Positions 8,199 to 17,303 of a DNA stretch of 64,000 bases are shown piece by piece. The DNA comes from an uncultured Ezakiella sp. (GTDB lineage: Bacteria > Bacillota > Clostridia > Tissierellales > Peptoniphilaceae), in assembly GCF_943913045.1 (NCBI RefSeq), contig NZ_CALTVH010000009.1, forward strand, positions 1 through 64,000, read 5' to 3'. The position numbers and the translations under genes were made by a program. The notes under the pieces were generated by a model, which saw only the letters and a list, made by a program, of their open reading frames with translations, was not told the DNA's origin and made no database searches. Every line of letters begins with the position of its first letter. Position 1 is the stretch's first letter.

Positions 8199-8214
8199 TG
8201 TTCCACGTGGAACA
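8199..8214. promoter_or_regulatory. parS site 3
   Basis: This is a perfect TGTTCCACGTGGAACA palindrome 70 bases upstream of the parA start. ParB bound here could also affect parA transcription. Confidence 0.92.
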
Positions 8215-8284
8215 TTTTTTAAATAAGGACTTCTTAGTCTTTAAATGTTGGCTTATTTATGGTATTATAATTGTAGGAGGGCTT

Positions 8285-9049
8285 ATGGCAAATATTTTAT
8301 CTTTTTTTAACCAAAAGGGCGGCGTTGGCAAGACCACGACCACACTTAATCTGGCTGCAGCTCTTGTTGACAAGGGCCGCAAGGTCTTGGTCGTGGACGT
8401 AGACCCACAGGCAAACTTATCTTCTGGTATAACAGATGGGTCCACAGAGATTATGGGCAATGTTTATGACCTAATAATGGCGAATGCGGATATTAATTCT
8501 GTGATTTCCGACACCAGCCACAAGGGTCTGAAGCTAATTGCCGGGTCAAGTGATTCTGCAGGCATGGAAATCGAGCTGGCTGTTAACGGCAACTGGCATT
8601 ATTTACTTCGCAATAAATTGCAAGAAATCAGTCCTGACTACGACTATATTTTTATCGATTGTCCACCAAGTCTGGGCATACTTTCGCTTATGAGCCTAAA
8701 CGCTAGTGATGGGGTTATCTCGACCATCCAATCTGAATACTACGCCTTGGAGGGCGTGACTCAGCTGATGAAGACGGTTAACCTAGTCAAGGAAAACTAT
8801 AATTCTGGCCTTGAAATCAAGGGAATCCTCCTCACCATGCATGATTCTAGAAACAATTTAGCCCAGGATGTTGAAGCAGAGGTCAGGGGATTTTTTAAAG
8901 ACCTTGTCTTCAAAACAGCCATTCCTAGAAATGTAACATTAGCGGAGGCGCCTAGCCACGGTCTTTCAATTTTTGACTATGACAAGAGATCTGCTGGTGC
9001 CCAAGCTTATAAGAAGTTTGCAAACGAATTCGACAAGCGTTTTAGATAA
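8285..9049 (+). CDS. parA: Chromosome partitioning ATPase ParA/Soj
   Basis: ParA forms ATP-dependent DNA-bound dimers that move ParB-parS complexes and, in Firmicutes, modulates DnaA. The 254-residue protein has the deviant Walker A KGGVGKTTT at residues 11-19, a DVDPQANLSSG block and the DCPPSLG Walker B region. The start at 8285 follows AGGAGGG. Longer in-frame starts would translate through parS site 3 and are unlikely. parB follows 10 bases later. Confidence 0.95.
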   Translation: MANILSFFNQKGGVGKTTTTLNLAAALVDKGRKVLVVDVDPQANLSSGITDGSTEIMGNVYDLIMANADINSVISDTSHKGLKLIAGSSDSAGMEIELAVNGNWHYLLRNKLQEISPDYDYIFIDCPPSLGILSLMSLNASDGVISTIQSEYYALEGVTQLMKTVNLVKENYNSGLEIKGILLTMHDSRNNLAQDVEAEVRGFFKDLVFKTAIPRNVTLAEAPSHGLSIFDYDKRSAGAQAYKKFANEFDKRFR

Positions 9050-9059
9050 AGGAGTCTAT

Positions 9060-9887
9060 ATGAGAAAAAATAAATCACTTGGCAAGGGCTTGGACGCACT
9101 TTTCGAACAAGTCGAAGAGACCAAGCACATTCCCAAGGAAGAAATCCAAGAAATAGAAGTAAAGAGAATCAAGGCCAATCCCGACCAGGTCCGCAAAGAC
9201 TTTGATGTAGACGCTATCAAGGAATTGGCTGAGAGCATAAAGGCTCATGGACTTTTGGAGCCAATACTGTTAACTCCATACCAAGATGGGTATATGATAG
9301 TGGCAGGGGAGAGACGGTACAGGGCGACCATTAGCCTTGGCAGGGACAAGATTCCCGCTATAGTTAGGGACTTCCCCAAGGAAGACATCAAGAAGCTTTC
9401 ACTGATTGAAAATATCCAAAGGGAAAATCTAAATCCCATAGAAGAAGCTCTGAGCTATGAAGAGCTTATGAAGGAAGCAGACCTAACCCAGGCTGATTTC
9501 GCCAAAGAGATTGGCAAGAGTAGGAGCCATGTGGCCAATGTCCTCAGGCTCTTGAAACTCGACCCCCTTGTAATGGAAGACGTTAGAACAGGAGCTATAA
9601 GCTTCGGTCACGCTAAAGTTCTATCCGGACTTCCTTTGAAGGACCAGCAGGCCCTGGCCAAAAAAATAAAAGACCTGGGCTTAAATGTCCGTCAAACAGA
9701 AAAAGAGTCCAAGAAGACCAAGGGCTCTGAGGAAAATATTTTTATTAAAGAAATTGAAGAGGACCTTCAATCCAAGTTTATGGCCAAGGTTCGCATCAAT
9801 GACAAAAAGGGCAAGGGGTCTATAGTCATCGACTACCATTCCATGGACGAGCTGGACCGACTAATTGAACTATTAAATAGCATTTGA
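9060..9887 (+). CDS. parB: Chromosome partitioning CTPase/DNA-binding protein ParB/Spo0J
   Basis: ParB binds the nearby parS sites and spreads as a CTP-dependent clamp. The 275-residue protein has an N-terminal ParA-contact segment (SLGKGLDALF), the CTP-binding boxes GERRYRATISLG and ENIQRENLNPIEEA, and the helix-turn-helix LTQADFAKEIGKSRSHVANV. A C-terminal dimerisation region completes it. The start at 9060 has AAAGGAG upstream. It is in one operon with parA. Confidence 0.95.
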   Translation: MRKNKSLGKGLDALFEQVEETKHIPKEEIQEIEVKRIKANPDQVRKDFDVDAIKELAESIKAHGLLEPILLTPYQDGYMIVAGERRYRATISLGRDKIPAIVRDFPKEDIKKLSLIENIQRENLNPIEEALSYEELMKEADLTQADFAKEIGKSRSHVANVLRLLKLDPLVMEDVRTGAISFGHAKVLSGLPLKDQQALAKKIKDLGLNVRQTEKESKKTKGSEENIFIKEIEEDLQSKFMAKVRINDKKGKGSIVIDYHSMDELDRLIELLNSI

Positions 9888-9908
9888 TATAATAAGAAGG
9901 GTGATTAT

Positions 9909-10790
9909 ATGAATTTAATGGACTTAAGGCTAATTACAATTGATAGCTTCACGCAATGCCGCTTTGGCGGTAATCCGGCCGCAGTTGTGCCAGAGTGCGA
10001 AGAAGTCCCTCAAATGTATTATCCGCAAATTGCAAATGAGATCAACCTCTCACAAAGTGCTTTTATCCACAATCGCGAGGGCGGTAGATTTTTTATAGAA
10101 TTTTTTACCCCAACCCAAGAGATAAAATTTTCTGGCCACGCAGCCCTGGGAGCCTTTTATGTCCTGTCTAACATGGGCTATATCAGGCCTATAGAAGAGG
10201 GCACCAAGAAGGCTGAGCTAGAGCTAAGGGGCGGCGAAATCCTAGATGTAAATATAGACTACCAGGACTATGAAGTTGAGAAAATCGGCATAGTTATGGA
10301 TAAAAAATATTTTAAGCTAGAAGACGCTGGAGTTGACAAGGTCAAAATAGGAAAAATTTTAAGAATCGAAGAGGAAAAGCTTGGCGATATTCATCTAGGT
10401 GGTTACTTTAACCACGACCTAATCGTCTTTGTCAAAGACAAGGAAACCCTGGATATGGCAAAGCCCGATATGTTTGACCTGATAACTTTAAGCGAAGACC
10501 TAAAGACATCTGGATTATATCTTGTCTACTCCTCAGTAGATGGGGACAAAAAATTTGCCTACACCAGGTACTTTTCACCGGCCATTGGATTTTTTGAAGA
10601 GGCAGCCACAGGTTCTGCAGCAGCCTCCGTTGGCAAGATCCTCTTGGAGAAAATTGAAGCAGACAATATAACAATCTACCAAGGCCAGGCCATGAAAAGG
10701 CCAAGCCTAATAGAAATCTATAGGGAAGATGACCAAATCGTTATGAGCGGTGTTGGCAGGATCGTTACCGATAGCGTAATGCATTTATAA
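9909..10790 (+). CDS. PhzF-family isomerase/epimerase-like protein
   Basis: PhzF proteins share a diaminopimelate-epimerase fold. Natural substrates are known for few members, so the reaction here is unknown. The 293-residue protein shows the N-terminal block FGGNPAAVV, the catalytic-glutamate region ANEINLSQSAFI, FTPTQEIKFSGHAALG and the C-terminal EEAATGSAAASVGK. It begins 21 bases after parB with its own GGGTG site. An alternative ATG three codons later is less well spaced from that site. Confidence 0.85.
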   Translation: MNLMDLRLITIDSFTQCRFGGNPAAVVPECEEVPQMYYPQIANEINLSQSAFIHNREGGRFFIEFFTPTQEIKFSGHAALGAFYVLSNMGYIRPIEEGTKKAELELRGGEILDVNIDYQDYEVEKIGIVMDKKYFKLEDAGVDKVKIGKILRIEEEKLGDIHLGGYFNHDLIVFVKDKETLDMAKPDMFDLITLSEDLKTSGLYLVYSSVDGDKKFAYTRYFSPAIGFFEEAATGSAAASVGKILLEKIEADNITIYQGQAMKRPSLIEIYREDDQIVMSGVGRIVTDSVMHL

Positions 10791-10871
10791 GTTGCAAATC
10801 ACCGCTATCATAATATATAATAGGAAGAGAAATCAGTAAGTATTACTAAAATAAATTTTTAGGAGGAAAAT

Positions 10872-11510
10872 ATGAAATTAATTGATCTAAGTTTAAGAGA
10901 TTACAACAAGGAAGTTTTTGGAGAAGCTCCAGCACCAGGCGGCGGAAGCGTTTCAGCTTATGCAGGTTCACTAGGTGTTGCATTAACACAAATGGTTGGC
11001 AGCCTAACAATTGACAAAAAAGCTTTTGAAGGCCTAAGCGAAGATGAAAAAGCAGAAATGAGAAATATTCAAGCTGAACTAGATCCAATCAGAGAAGAGC
11101 TAGAAGAAATCGTTGATACAGACGCATCAAGCTTTGATGGAGTTATGGCAGCTTTCAAACTTCCAAAGGAAACTGACGAAGAAAAGAAGGCTAGAAGTGC
11201 AGCTATCCAAGAAGGCTACAAAAAAGCCCTTGAAATTCCTCTAAGAGCAGCTGAACTATGCCTAAAGGCTATGGAACTCCAAGGCATCTATGCAAACTGC
11301 GGTAACAAAAACGCTATCACAGACGTTGGAGTTGGCACACTTCTACTTCAATCAGGACTCGAAGGCGCTCTCTTTAATGTACTAATCAATGTAAATTCAA
11401 TTAAAGACGAAGCTTATGCAGCTGACATCAGAAAGAAAGCAGACGACCTCTTAAAAGCAGGAGAAGCTAAAAAAGCTGAAACCCTAAAGATCGTTTACTC
11501 AAAACTTTAA
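10872..11510 (+). CDS. fchA: Cyclodeaminase/methenyl-THF cyclohydrolase family protein
   Basis: This 212-residue, mostly helical protein corresponds to the stand-alone FTCD C-terminal domain. In clostridial FchA that domain interconverts methenyl- and formyl-tetrahydrofolate. In histidine-degrading organisms it deaminates formiminotetrahydrofolate. The glycine-rich signature APAPGGGSVSAYAGSLG is at residues 19-35, and NKNAITDVGVG is near 140. No other folate or histidine genes lie nearby, so the choice between the two reactions stays open. A strong AGGAGG site precedes the ATG. Confidence 0.82.
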   Translation: MKLIDLSLRDYNKEVFGEAPAPGGGSVSAYAGSLGVALTQMVGSLTIDKKAFEGLSEDEKAEMRNIQAELDPIREELEEIVDTDASSFDGVMAAFKLPKETDEEKKARSAAIQEGYKKALEIPLRAAELCLKAMELQGIYANCGNKNAITDVGVGTLLLQSGLEGALFNVLINVNSIKDEAYAADIRKKADDLLKAGEAKKAETLKIVYSKL

Positions 11511-11514
11511 TATT

Positions 11515-12645
11515 ATGATTTATCTGGACAATGCAGCAACTAGTTGGCCCAAGCCTCCATCTGTAAAGGAGGCTGTTGCCGAGGCTTTTGAATACGCTGC
11601 AAACCCGGGCAGAGGAGCTCACCAGCTGGCCATGAAGTCAGCTCGTGAGGTCTTTAAGGTGCGAGAAAAAATAAAAGACCTGATAAATGCAGAGTCTACA
11701 AAAAATATAGCCTTTACAAAAAATTGTACTGAAGGCTTAAATATTGCTATGTTTGGTTCTCTCCAAGCCGGAGACCACGTAATTACAAGTGTATATGAGC
11801 ACAATTCCATACTCCGACCCCTCCATGTTTTAGAGGAGAGGGGAGTTGAGCTAGATATTTTGGATTGCCCAATTGACGATATTCCAGAAAGTATCCTTAG
11901 AGCCATAAAGCCAAACACCCGTATGGTTGCAATCTCCCACGTGGATAATTTGGTTGGCAGGGTAAAGGATATCAAAAAAATTGGCAACAGCCTATCCAGG
12001 GATATATTATTTTTGGTCGACGCTGCCCAATCCATCGGTCACATGCCAATAGATGTAGAAGAGGCGCGAATTGACCTCTTGGCGGCACCTGGACACAAGG
12101 CTCTGATGGGGCCAATGGGTACAGGCTTTTTGTATGTGCGCGACGACACGTCCGTCCTACCCTTTATGGTTGGCGGCACAGGATCTCGCAGCCAGTCCCT
12201 AGTCCACCCGGACTTTGCCCCCGACAAGTACGAGGCAGGCACTGAAAACCTCCACGGAATTGTGGGTCTGGGCGCTGGTATCGACTGGATCAATGAAGTT
12301 GGTATAGAAAATATCGAGGCCCATGTAAAAGACTTGGCCCAGACCTTTTATAAACTTGTAAAAGAAATGCCAGAAGTTATAATCTATGGCATAGAATCCG
12401 AAGATCAAATTACAAGCATAATAAGTTTAAATATCAAGGACAGGGACAGCGCCGAGGTGGCCATGGCCCTAGACAGGGAAGGGGAGGTTGCCGTTCGCAG
12501 CCAAATGCACTGTGCACCGCTTTCCCACAAGCACTTCCATACCCTAGACCAGGGCATGGTAAGATTTTCCTTTGGCTACTTTAACACCATGGATGAGGTC
12601 CATGAAGCCGCAAAAATTTTAAAAAAAGTAATTGAAAATAATTAG
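11515..12645 (+). CDS. Class V aminotransferase, cysteine-desulfurase-like
   Basis: This PLP enzyme (376 residues) belongs to the cysteine-desulfurase-like branch of class V aminotransferases. It has the N-terminal IYLDNAATSWPKP, the PLP-lysine block AAPGHKALMGPMGTGFL, and the C-terminal HCAPLSHKHFHTLDQG with a candidate active cysteine. It probably mobilises sulfur from cysteine or acts on a related amino acid. No IscU or tRNA-thiolation partner lies beside it. It starts four bases after the cyclohydrolase gene, indicating co-transcription. Confidence 0.85.
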   Translation: MIYLDNAATSWPKPPSVKEAVAEAFEYAANPGRGAHQLAMKSAREVFKVREKIKDLINAESTKNIAFTKNCTEGLNIAMFGSLQAGDHVITSVYEHNSILRPLHVLEERGVELDILDCPIDDIPESILRAIKPNTRMVAISHVDNLVGRVKDIKKIGNSLSRDILFLVDAAQSIGHMPIDVEEARIDLLAAPGHKALMGPMGTGFLYVRDDTSVLPFMVGGTGSRSQSLVHPDFAPDKYEAGTENLHGIVGLGAGIDWINEVGIENIEAHVKDLAQTFYKLVKEMPEVIIYGIESEDQITSIISLNIKDRDSAEVAMALDREGEVAVRSQMHCAPLSHKHFHTLDQGMVRFSFGYFNTMDEVHEAAKILKKVIENN

Positions 12646-12653
12646 GTAAAGAC

Positions 12654-13154
12654 ATGTTAGAAAAATATCAAATGGAAATTATCTACGGGCTAGCCGCATT
12701 ATCGGTAATACTTTTAGTCCTGGTTATAATAAACAATAATCGAATCAAAAAACTAAAAAATCGCTTTGACAAAATGGCTGGCTACGAAGATATAGACCTT
12801 GAAAAGCTATTAGGAATACTCAGAAAAGATATAAACGATATCCACACAGGAAATATCTTGAGGGAAGAAAAGATTGCAAAATTGGAGCAAGCCTACAGCT
12901 TTACTATAAACAAGGTCGGATTTTACAGGTACAACGCCCTGGCCAATGAAAAATTGGGACGCGGTGGCGACCTATCCTTTTCAATTGCCTTTTTGGACTC
13001 CTATTACAACGGCTTTATCCTGACCAGCATCTACGCTGGCAGCCAGTCCATCAGTTATGCCAAGCCAATTAGAAACAAGGGATCCAATATCCCCCTCTCA
13101 GAAGAGGAGCTAATCGCCATAGACAAGGCAATTCACGGCGATATTATAGAATAG
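12654..13154 (+). CDS. DUF4446 membrane-anchored protein
   Basis: The 166-residue protein has one N-terminal membrane helix (about residues 9-26), a charged coiled region, and then the DUF4446 core (KVGFYRYNALANEKLG, SFSIAFLDSYYNGFILTSIY). Members of this family of unknown function are commonly found near parB in Clostridia, which matches the setting here. It is in a tight run with the aminotransferase and apt genes. Confidence 0.82.
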   Translation: MLEKYQMEIIYGLAALSVILLVLVIINNNRIKKLKNRFDKMAGYEDIDLEKLLGILRKDINDIHTGNILREEKIAKLEQAYSFTINKVGFYRYNALANEKLGRGGDLSFSIAFLDSYYNGFILTSIYAGSQSISYAKPIRNKGSNIPLSEEELIAIDKAIHGDIIE

Positions 13155-13167
13155 AAAGAGTGAAATT

Positions 13168-13683
13168 ATGGATTTAAAAAAAGAAATAGCAGTTATAGAA
13201 AACTTTCCCAAAGAGGGAATATCCTTTAAGGATATCACAACCCTCTTGCAAAACCCAGAAGCCTACAGGGAAGCAGTCAAGCAACTAGCTGACCCCCTAA
13301 GAGACAAGGGCATCAAGTACATTGTGGCCCCTGAAGCTCGCGGCTTTATCTTTGGATGCACAGTTGCGGTTGAACTGGGCATTGGCTTTGTCCCAGTTAG
13401 AAAAAAAGGTAAACTCCCTAGGGAAACTGTATCCTACAAGTATGAAAAAGAATATGGGGAAGACGAACTCTTCATCCACAAAGATGCCATCAAGCCTGGC
13501 GACAGAGTCGCAATTGTCGACGACCTCCTCGCAACAGGGGGGACCATTATGGCCTGCGAAAAACTCCTCCAAAGCATGGGAGCAGAAGTTGTGGATATAG
13601 GATTTTTGATCGAGCTAACCGGCCTCAAGGGCAAGGACAGATTGGAAACCGAAACCTATTCCATTGTAAAATATGAATTCTAA
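13168..13683 (+). CDS. apt: Adenine phosphoribosyltransferase
   Basis: Apt salvages adenine with PRPP to AMP. The 171-residue protein has the normal length and shows IENFPKEGISFKDITTLL, the flexible-loop region RKKGKLPRETVSYKYEKEYG and the PRPP-binding motif VAIVDDLLATGGT (about residues 113-125). It ends the run that started at parA, and a REP-like hairpin followed by T residues lies just downstream as terminator. Confidence 0.95.
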   Translation: MDLKKEIAVIENFPKEGISFKDITTLLQNPEAYREAVKQLADPLRDKGIKYIVAPEARGFIFGCTVAVELGIGFVPVRKKGKLPRETVSYKYEKEYGEDELFIHKDAIKPGDRVAIVDDLLATGGTIMACEKLLQSMGAEVVDIGFLIELTGLKGKDRLETETYSIVKYEF

Positions 13684-13696
13684 TAGAAACTATTAG

Positions 13697-13723
13697 TGGC
13701 TGACTTAATGTCGGCCATTTTTT
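13697..13723 (+). terminator. Terminator of the apt operon, related to the REP-like palindromes
   Basis: TGGCTGAC-TTAAT-GTCGGCCA forms an 8-bp stem and is followed by TTTTTT. Its TAGTGGC foot and TTAAT loop resemble the GTAG-palindrome family, suggesting that one copy serves as, or evolved into, a terminator. Confidence 0.75.
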
Positions 13724-13784
13724 GGGGGCAAAATTTAGCTAGGGATGCTAATTATTTTAAAAAAATAATTTGATTTGATAGGTA

Positions 13785-14126
13785 AATATATTCATTCAAT
13801 ATATCGATCTCGGGTTGTAGAGATCGATTGCAACCCTGCCCAAGAAAGTGGATGAATACATTTTTCTTGCGGATATTTATCAGCCCGTTTGTAGGGGCTA
13901 CTTGCAGCCAGGCCCAAGAGACGAGCCTCGAAATTTTCAGGTAGCGTCCGATTTATTTCGGACAAAAAATTTCGAAAAGGCGAAGTCGATTGGCTAGCGT
14001 TGACTCACGCAACCTCTTGTTCAATCGTTGGACCGAAGGGAAAAACGATTGAGAACAAAGGCTAAAGGAGAATGTAGCCCGAAAAGTCCCGCCATAAAAA
14101 CCCCGAAAAGTACGCCCGAATATATC
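13785..14126 (+). repeat. Composite repeat A: one complete long-form REP-like element within a partial one
   Basis: The inner long form spans 13891-14080. GTAGGGGCTAC opens it and GTAGCCC closes it, in place of the short TTTAT loop. Inside are TTGCAGCC, GCCCAAGA (13912), a hairpin holding short copy 13941-13963, GATTGGCTAGC (13988), CTCACGCAACCT (14004), a TTGTTCAATCGTT/AACGATTGAGAACAA helix and AGGAGAAT. An outer 5' half (13803-13860) resembles repeat B. AATATATTC and GAATATAT close the whole. No gene is visible. Confidence 0.7.
13941..13963 (+). repeat. Short REP-like palindrome nested in repeat A
   Basis: A GTAGC foot is followed by GTCCGA-TTTATT-TCGGAC. It sits in the loop of a longer hairpin closed by CGAAATTTT and AAATTTCG. 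Confidence 0.8.
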
Positions 14127-14349
14127 CTAAGAATATTCATTTTACATACACATTTCGTAGGAAAATTTGATGAGATTCGAAGTAAAAGAATTTTTTGTTG
14201 AAGAGGCGTAGTAGCCTACGTTGATGAAACAAACAATTCGATTTTACAAGAATATCGCAAATTTAACAAGAAATATGGACATTAGGCAATTTTGCAATTG
14301 CTCCTTGTGGGCATGAACATTCGCCTCAAAAACCATCTCCACTCCCGCC
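14127..14349. other. Non-coding stretch with a reversed 3'-module-like hairpin
   Basis: No gene is visible. About 14155-14245, read on the minus strand, resembles the modules after the genes ending at 53672 and 61964. It contains TTCGAATCTCATC, then an ACGTAG/CTACGCC hairpin inside GAATTGTTTGTT/AACAAAAAATTC arms. Confidence 0.45.
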
Positions 14350-14378
14350 TTGCAATTATTATACTAAAGTGATATTAT
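14350..14378 (+). promoter_or_regulatory. Promoter giving a nearly leaderless transcript
   Basis: TTGCAA (14350-14355) and TATTAT (14373-14378) are 17 bases apart. The expected start near 14385 is about four bases from the ATG at 14389, and no ribosome site is present. Confidence 0.5.
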
Positions 14379-14388
14379 AAACTTAGAT

Positions 14389-15045
14389 ATGAGCTATAAA
14401 TTTACTAGGAAAAAGTTAATATGGGTGTTTTTGCTTTTACTTGTACTTATCTGGCTGATATTTTTCGCAAAAAAATCCCAGACCTTTGAGGTCTTTGACG
14501 AGGAAGGCAGGGCCTGGGATATGACTGTGGTTCGCCCCCCTTGGTCCAAATATTCGAACAAGGTAATTTTTACATCAGGAGATGACAAATTTATCATGGA
14601 CTTTAAGGGCAAGTATGAGCACAATATTTATAAAATCCAGACCGGCCGGGTAAATGATGAGACCAACTTTGACATAGCCTTTGGGGTCTACAACAAGGCC
14701 CCCTCCCACCAGGTCTATGCCAAGCGCATGTTCATCTACTATATTGATGACGGGATCCTGCGGCCCAAGTTCCGCTGTTCGCGTTTTATCAGGCCCATGG
14801 TCGACTTTGCCCTGGCCGACTTGGACGGCGACGGCTTTGATGAGATCTACACCATAGAGAAATATAAAAATCAATATTCTTTGAATATGTACAGGCAGTA
14901 CGATTTGAAAATCGAATTGATTTCGTCTTTTGACTTGGATTTCAAGGCAGATTCTTTCCTAATTGACCAAGGCCTATTTCTTGTAGGCGACGAAATCCAC
15001 CAAGTGTACTTAAAAAATGAGGAGGTAAGTATATATGAAGACTAA
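14389..15045 (+). CDS. Membrane-anchored protein with an FG-GAP/VCBS-like motif
   Basis: I do not recognise a named family. The 218-residue product has an N-terminal membrane helix (about residues 9-27) and an extracytoplasmic domain rich in beta segments. One copy of the calcium-binding-like motif LADLDGDGFDEIY near residue 143 resembles FG-GAP/VCBS repeat edges. No Shine-Dalgarno site precedes the ATG, and a good promoter ends ten bases upstream, so translation may be leaderless. It overlaps the DUF3160 lipoprotein gene by 11 bases, so the two probably work together at the cell surface. Confidence 0.6.
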   Translation: MSYKFTRKKLIWVFLLLLVLIWLIFFAKKSQTFEVFDEEGRAWDMTVVRPPWSKYSNKVIFTSGDDKFIMDFKGKYEHNIYKIQTGRVNDETNFDIAFGVYNKAPSHQVYAKRMFIYYIDDGILRPKFRCSRFIRPMVDFALADLDGDGFDEIYTIEKYKNQYSLNMYRQYDLKIELISSFDLDFKADSFLIDQGLFLVGDEIHQVYLKNEEVSIYED

Positions 15046-17266
15046 AAGAATTATCGCTCTAATCCTGGCACTAATGCTGGTATTTATATCCTGCAAGCGC
15101 CATGATGGGTCCACGAGCGGGAATAAGAAGGACCAAAAAGATCCTGATCCAGTAGAAGTTAAGGAAGAGGAATACAAAGACCAAGGTAAAGATAATAAAA
15201 AATCTGAAAATAAAATTAGCGAGGCCCAGCTCTTGTCCTTTTTTGAGCTAAAAGGTCCCAAGCAGGGCGATTTTGCTTATGAAAAACCACAAGCCAATGT
15301 CGAGCCCTATGTAATAGAGAAAAACCTGGCCAATGTAGATGGCGTTAGCGATTACATGCGTGAAAAGCTGCCAGACGCCATTAAGTCAATAGAAAAAGAC
15401 GGCTTTGCGGTCACTTACGAGCTTTGGCAACAGCCATTTACCGTCTATGAAAGCAACCAATACATCTTTATGAACTCCTTTGTAACGACAGACTCAGTCC
15501 TCCACCTATACAATATAATCTATCTGGGCCTTTTGGAAAATATGGAGGCAAAGGACTTAAGGTCCAAGCTCCTGGCCATGACAGAGGGCCTCTTGGAGAC
15601 AGCCCTTGACGATCTGGACGAGGACCCAGCTTCTATTAAGAATGCCGCTCTCTTTTACACCGGCCTCAAGCTCTTAGGTCATGACGCCGATGTGCCAGCA
15701 GAAGTAGAGGAAGTTTCCGATGCAGAAATGAAAAATATCGAGGGAGAAGCCATTGCCATATCCAATATCACCGGTAGCCAAGTCGACTACTCTATGTTTA
15801 GGGTCCGCGGCAACTACACCAAGTCCGAAGACTTTAAATCATATTTTAAAGCCAATATGCTTTACTCGCAAAACTTTTTTAGGGTCTTAGATTTTGCCAA
15901 TGAGCCCGACTATGAAGCTATTCGATCGGCCATCCTCTTGTCCAGGCTGCTGGTCATCGATGAAAGGGCTGCAAATCTTTGGAAAGAAATCTATGAACCC
16001 ATCAGCTTTATGGTGGAATCAACTGAAGATTTAACTCCGCTAAAGCTGGCTGAAATCATTTACGATGTGACTGGCGACAGCAATTTTAATAAGGAAAAAA
16101 TTACATCTGACATAGTCGTGAAGAAGGTTGCCGATGTCTTGAAGTCCATGGAAGGACCGAAGATCAATCCAACCAAGGGCATGCAAATGGCCTTGCTCCC
16201 ACAAAGGGCGGTTGTAGATAACATCTGGCTCCAAGGACTCATCGACGATCGTCCAGCCTCCATGCGCCCAGTCGCATCTGGCGTTGACCTAATGGCAGTT
16301 ATGGGTAATGACCTGGCCTATAGGATTTCATCCACAAATGAAAAAAATTTAAGGTGGGACGAATTTTTGGACAGGCTAGAAGAAATGAAAACCCAGGTAT
16401 GCTCAAGGTCTGAAGAGGAAAAAAGGTCCAATATATACAGGACCTGGCTGTGGACACTTGAAGGCTTTAACGACCAAGATTTAACAGGCTATCCGACTTT
16501 TATGCAAAATGAAAAGTGGGCTTACAAGGACCTAAATACAGCTCTTGGATCATGGGCCCAACTCAAGCACAACACCATCCTCTACTCCAAACAATTCGGG
16601 GCAGAGATGGGCGGCTATCAGCCAGTTCCAACCCACCACTATGTAGAACCCAATGTCGAAGTCTACCAAAGACTGATTTGGATGACCGATTACACAATAG
16701 AAAACGCAGAAGCTTATGGAATTCTTGACGCAAAGAAAAAGAAAACCCTGGAGGACTACAAGGACCTCTTGGAGTTCCTCCTGGCAGTAAGCGAAAAAGA
16801 ACTCCGTGAAGAAGCCATTAGCGAGGCTGAAAACGACAGGCTAGAAGCCATTGGCGGAGAGATGGAAAACATTTTCCTAGGCTTCTATGTACCGCCAGAA
16901 GACGAAGAATTTTCTATTGGTGCCAGCCTAAGGGAAACTCAAAACATAGCCGACATCCAAAGGGTAGGATCCAATGCAGTGGGCGAACCTGAAGGCTCTT
17001 ACCTGGAAGTAGGGACCGGAGTTTTCTCAGATATATATGTAGTCTTTAGAACTAATGGCCAATACTATCTGGGCAGGGGTGCGGTCTTTAACTACTACGA
17101 ATTCCTCTCTGAAGAAAGGATGACCAACGAAGACTTTGCCATGAGGCTCGGCGGCTCATGGACAGTGGTCAGACAAATGGATATGGAAAATAAAGAAAAA
17201 GTAGAAATCATCCACCCATTTTTTGAAAAAGAACTCTATGAAAAATTAGAAGACAGATTTAATTAA
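15035..17266 (+). CDS. DUF3160 surface lipoprotein
   Basis: The 743-residue product begins with a lipoprotein signal (LALMLVFISC, cysteine 20), followed by a charged lysine/glutamate linker to about residue 75. The rest matches the large alpha-helical DUF3160 family in style, with blocks such as FVTTDSVLHLYNIIYLGLLENME and a C-terminal DIYVVFRTNGQYYLGRGAVFNYYEF. Its function is unknown. The many conserved Trp/Tyr residues suggest ligand or polymer binding. AGGAGG precedes the start, inside the preceding gene, and an intrinsic terminator follows. Confidence 0.78.
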   Translation: MKTKRIIALILALMLVFISCKRHDGSTSGNKKDQKDPDPVEVKEEEYKDQGKDNKKSENKISEAQLLSFFELKGPKQGDFAYEKPQANVEPYVIEKNLANVDGVSDYMREKLPDAIKSIEKDGFAVTYELWQQPFTVYESNQYIFMNSFVTTDSVLHLYNIIYLGLLENMEAKDLRSKLLAMTEGLLETALDDLDEDPASIKNAALFYTGLKLLGHDADVPAEVEEVSDAEMKNIEGEAIAISNITGSQVDYSMFRVRGNYTKSEDFKSYFKANMLYSQNFFRVLDFANEPDYEAIRSAILLSRLLVIDERAANLWKEIYEPISFMVESTEDLTPLKLAEIIYDVTGDSNFNKEKITSDIVVKKVADVLKSMEGPKINPTKGMQMALLPQRAVVDNIWLQGLIDDRPASMRPVASGVDLMAVMGNDLAYRISSTNEKNLRWDEFLDRLEEMKTQVCSRSEEEKRSNIYRTWLWTLEGFNDQDLTGYPTFMQNEKWAYKDLNTALGSWAQLKHNTILYSKQFGAEMGGYQPVPTHHYVEPNVEVYQRLIWMTDYTIENAEAYGILDAKKKKTLEDYKDLLEFLLAVSEKELREEAISEAENDRLEAIGGEMENIFLGFYVPPEDEEFSIGASLRETQNIADIQRVGSNAVGEPEGSYLEVGTGVFSDIYVVFRTNGQYYLGRGAVFNYYEFLSEERMTNEDFAMRLGGSWTVVRQMDMENKEKVEIIHPFFEKELYEKLEDRFN

Positions 17267-17270
17267 GAGA

Positions 17271-17303
17271 AAATTGCAGGCCAAAAACCTGCAATTTTTT
17301 TGG
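17271..17303 (+). terminator. Terminator of the DUF3160 operon
   Basis: AAATTGCAGG and CCTGCAATTT form a 10-bp stem with a seven-base loop, followed directly by a T-run. Confidence 0.88.

Noticed and set aside
8180..8284. N-terminal extension of ParA
   Set aside because: It would translate parS site 3. The ATG at 8285 has a good AGGAGGG site and gives the standard protein length.
13785..14126. Cobalamin, T-box or other known riboswitch in repeats A-G
   Set aside because: None of the conserved blocks of those classes is found. The elements follow genes and lie on either strand rather than consistently upstream of operons.
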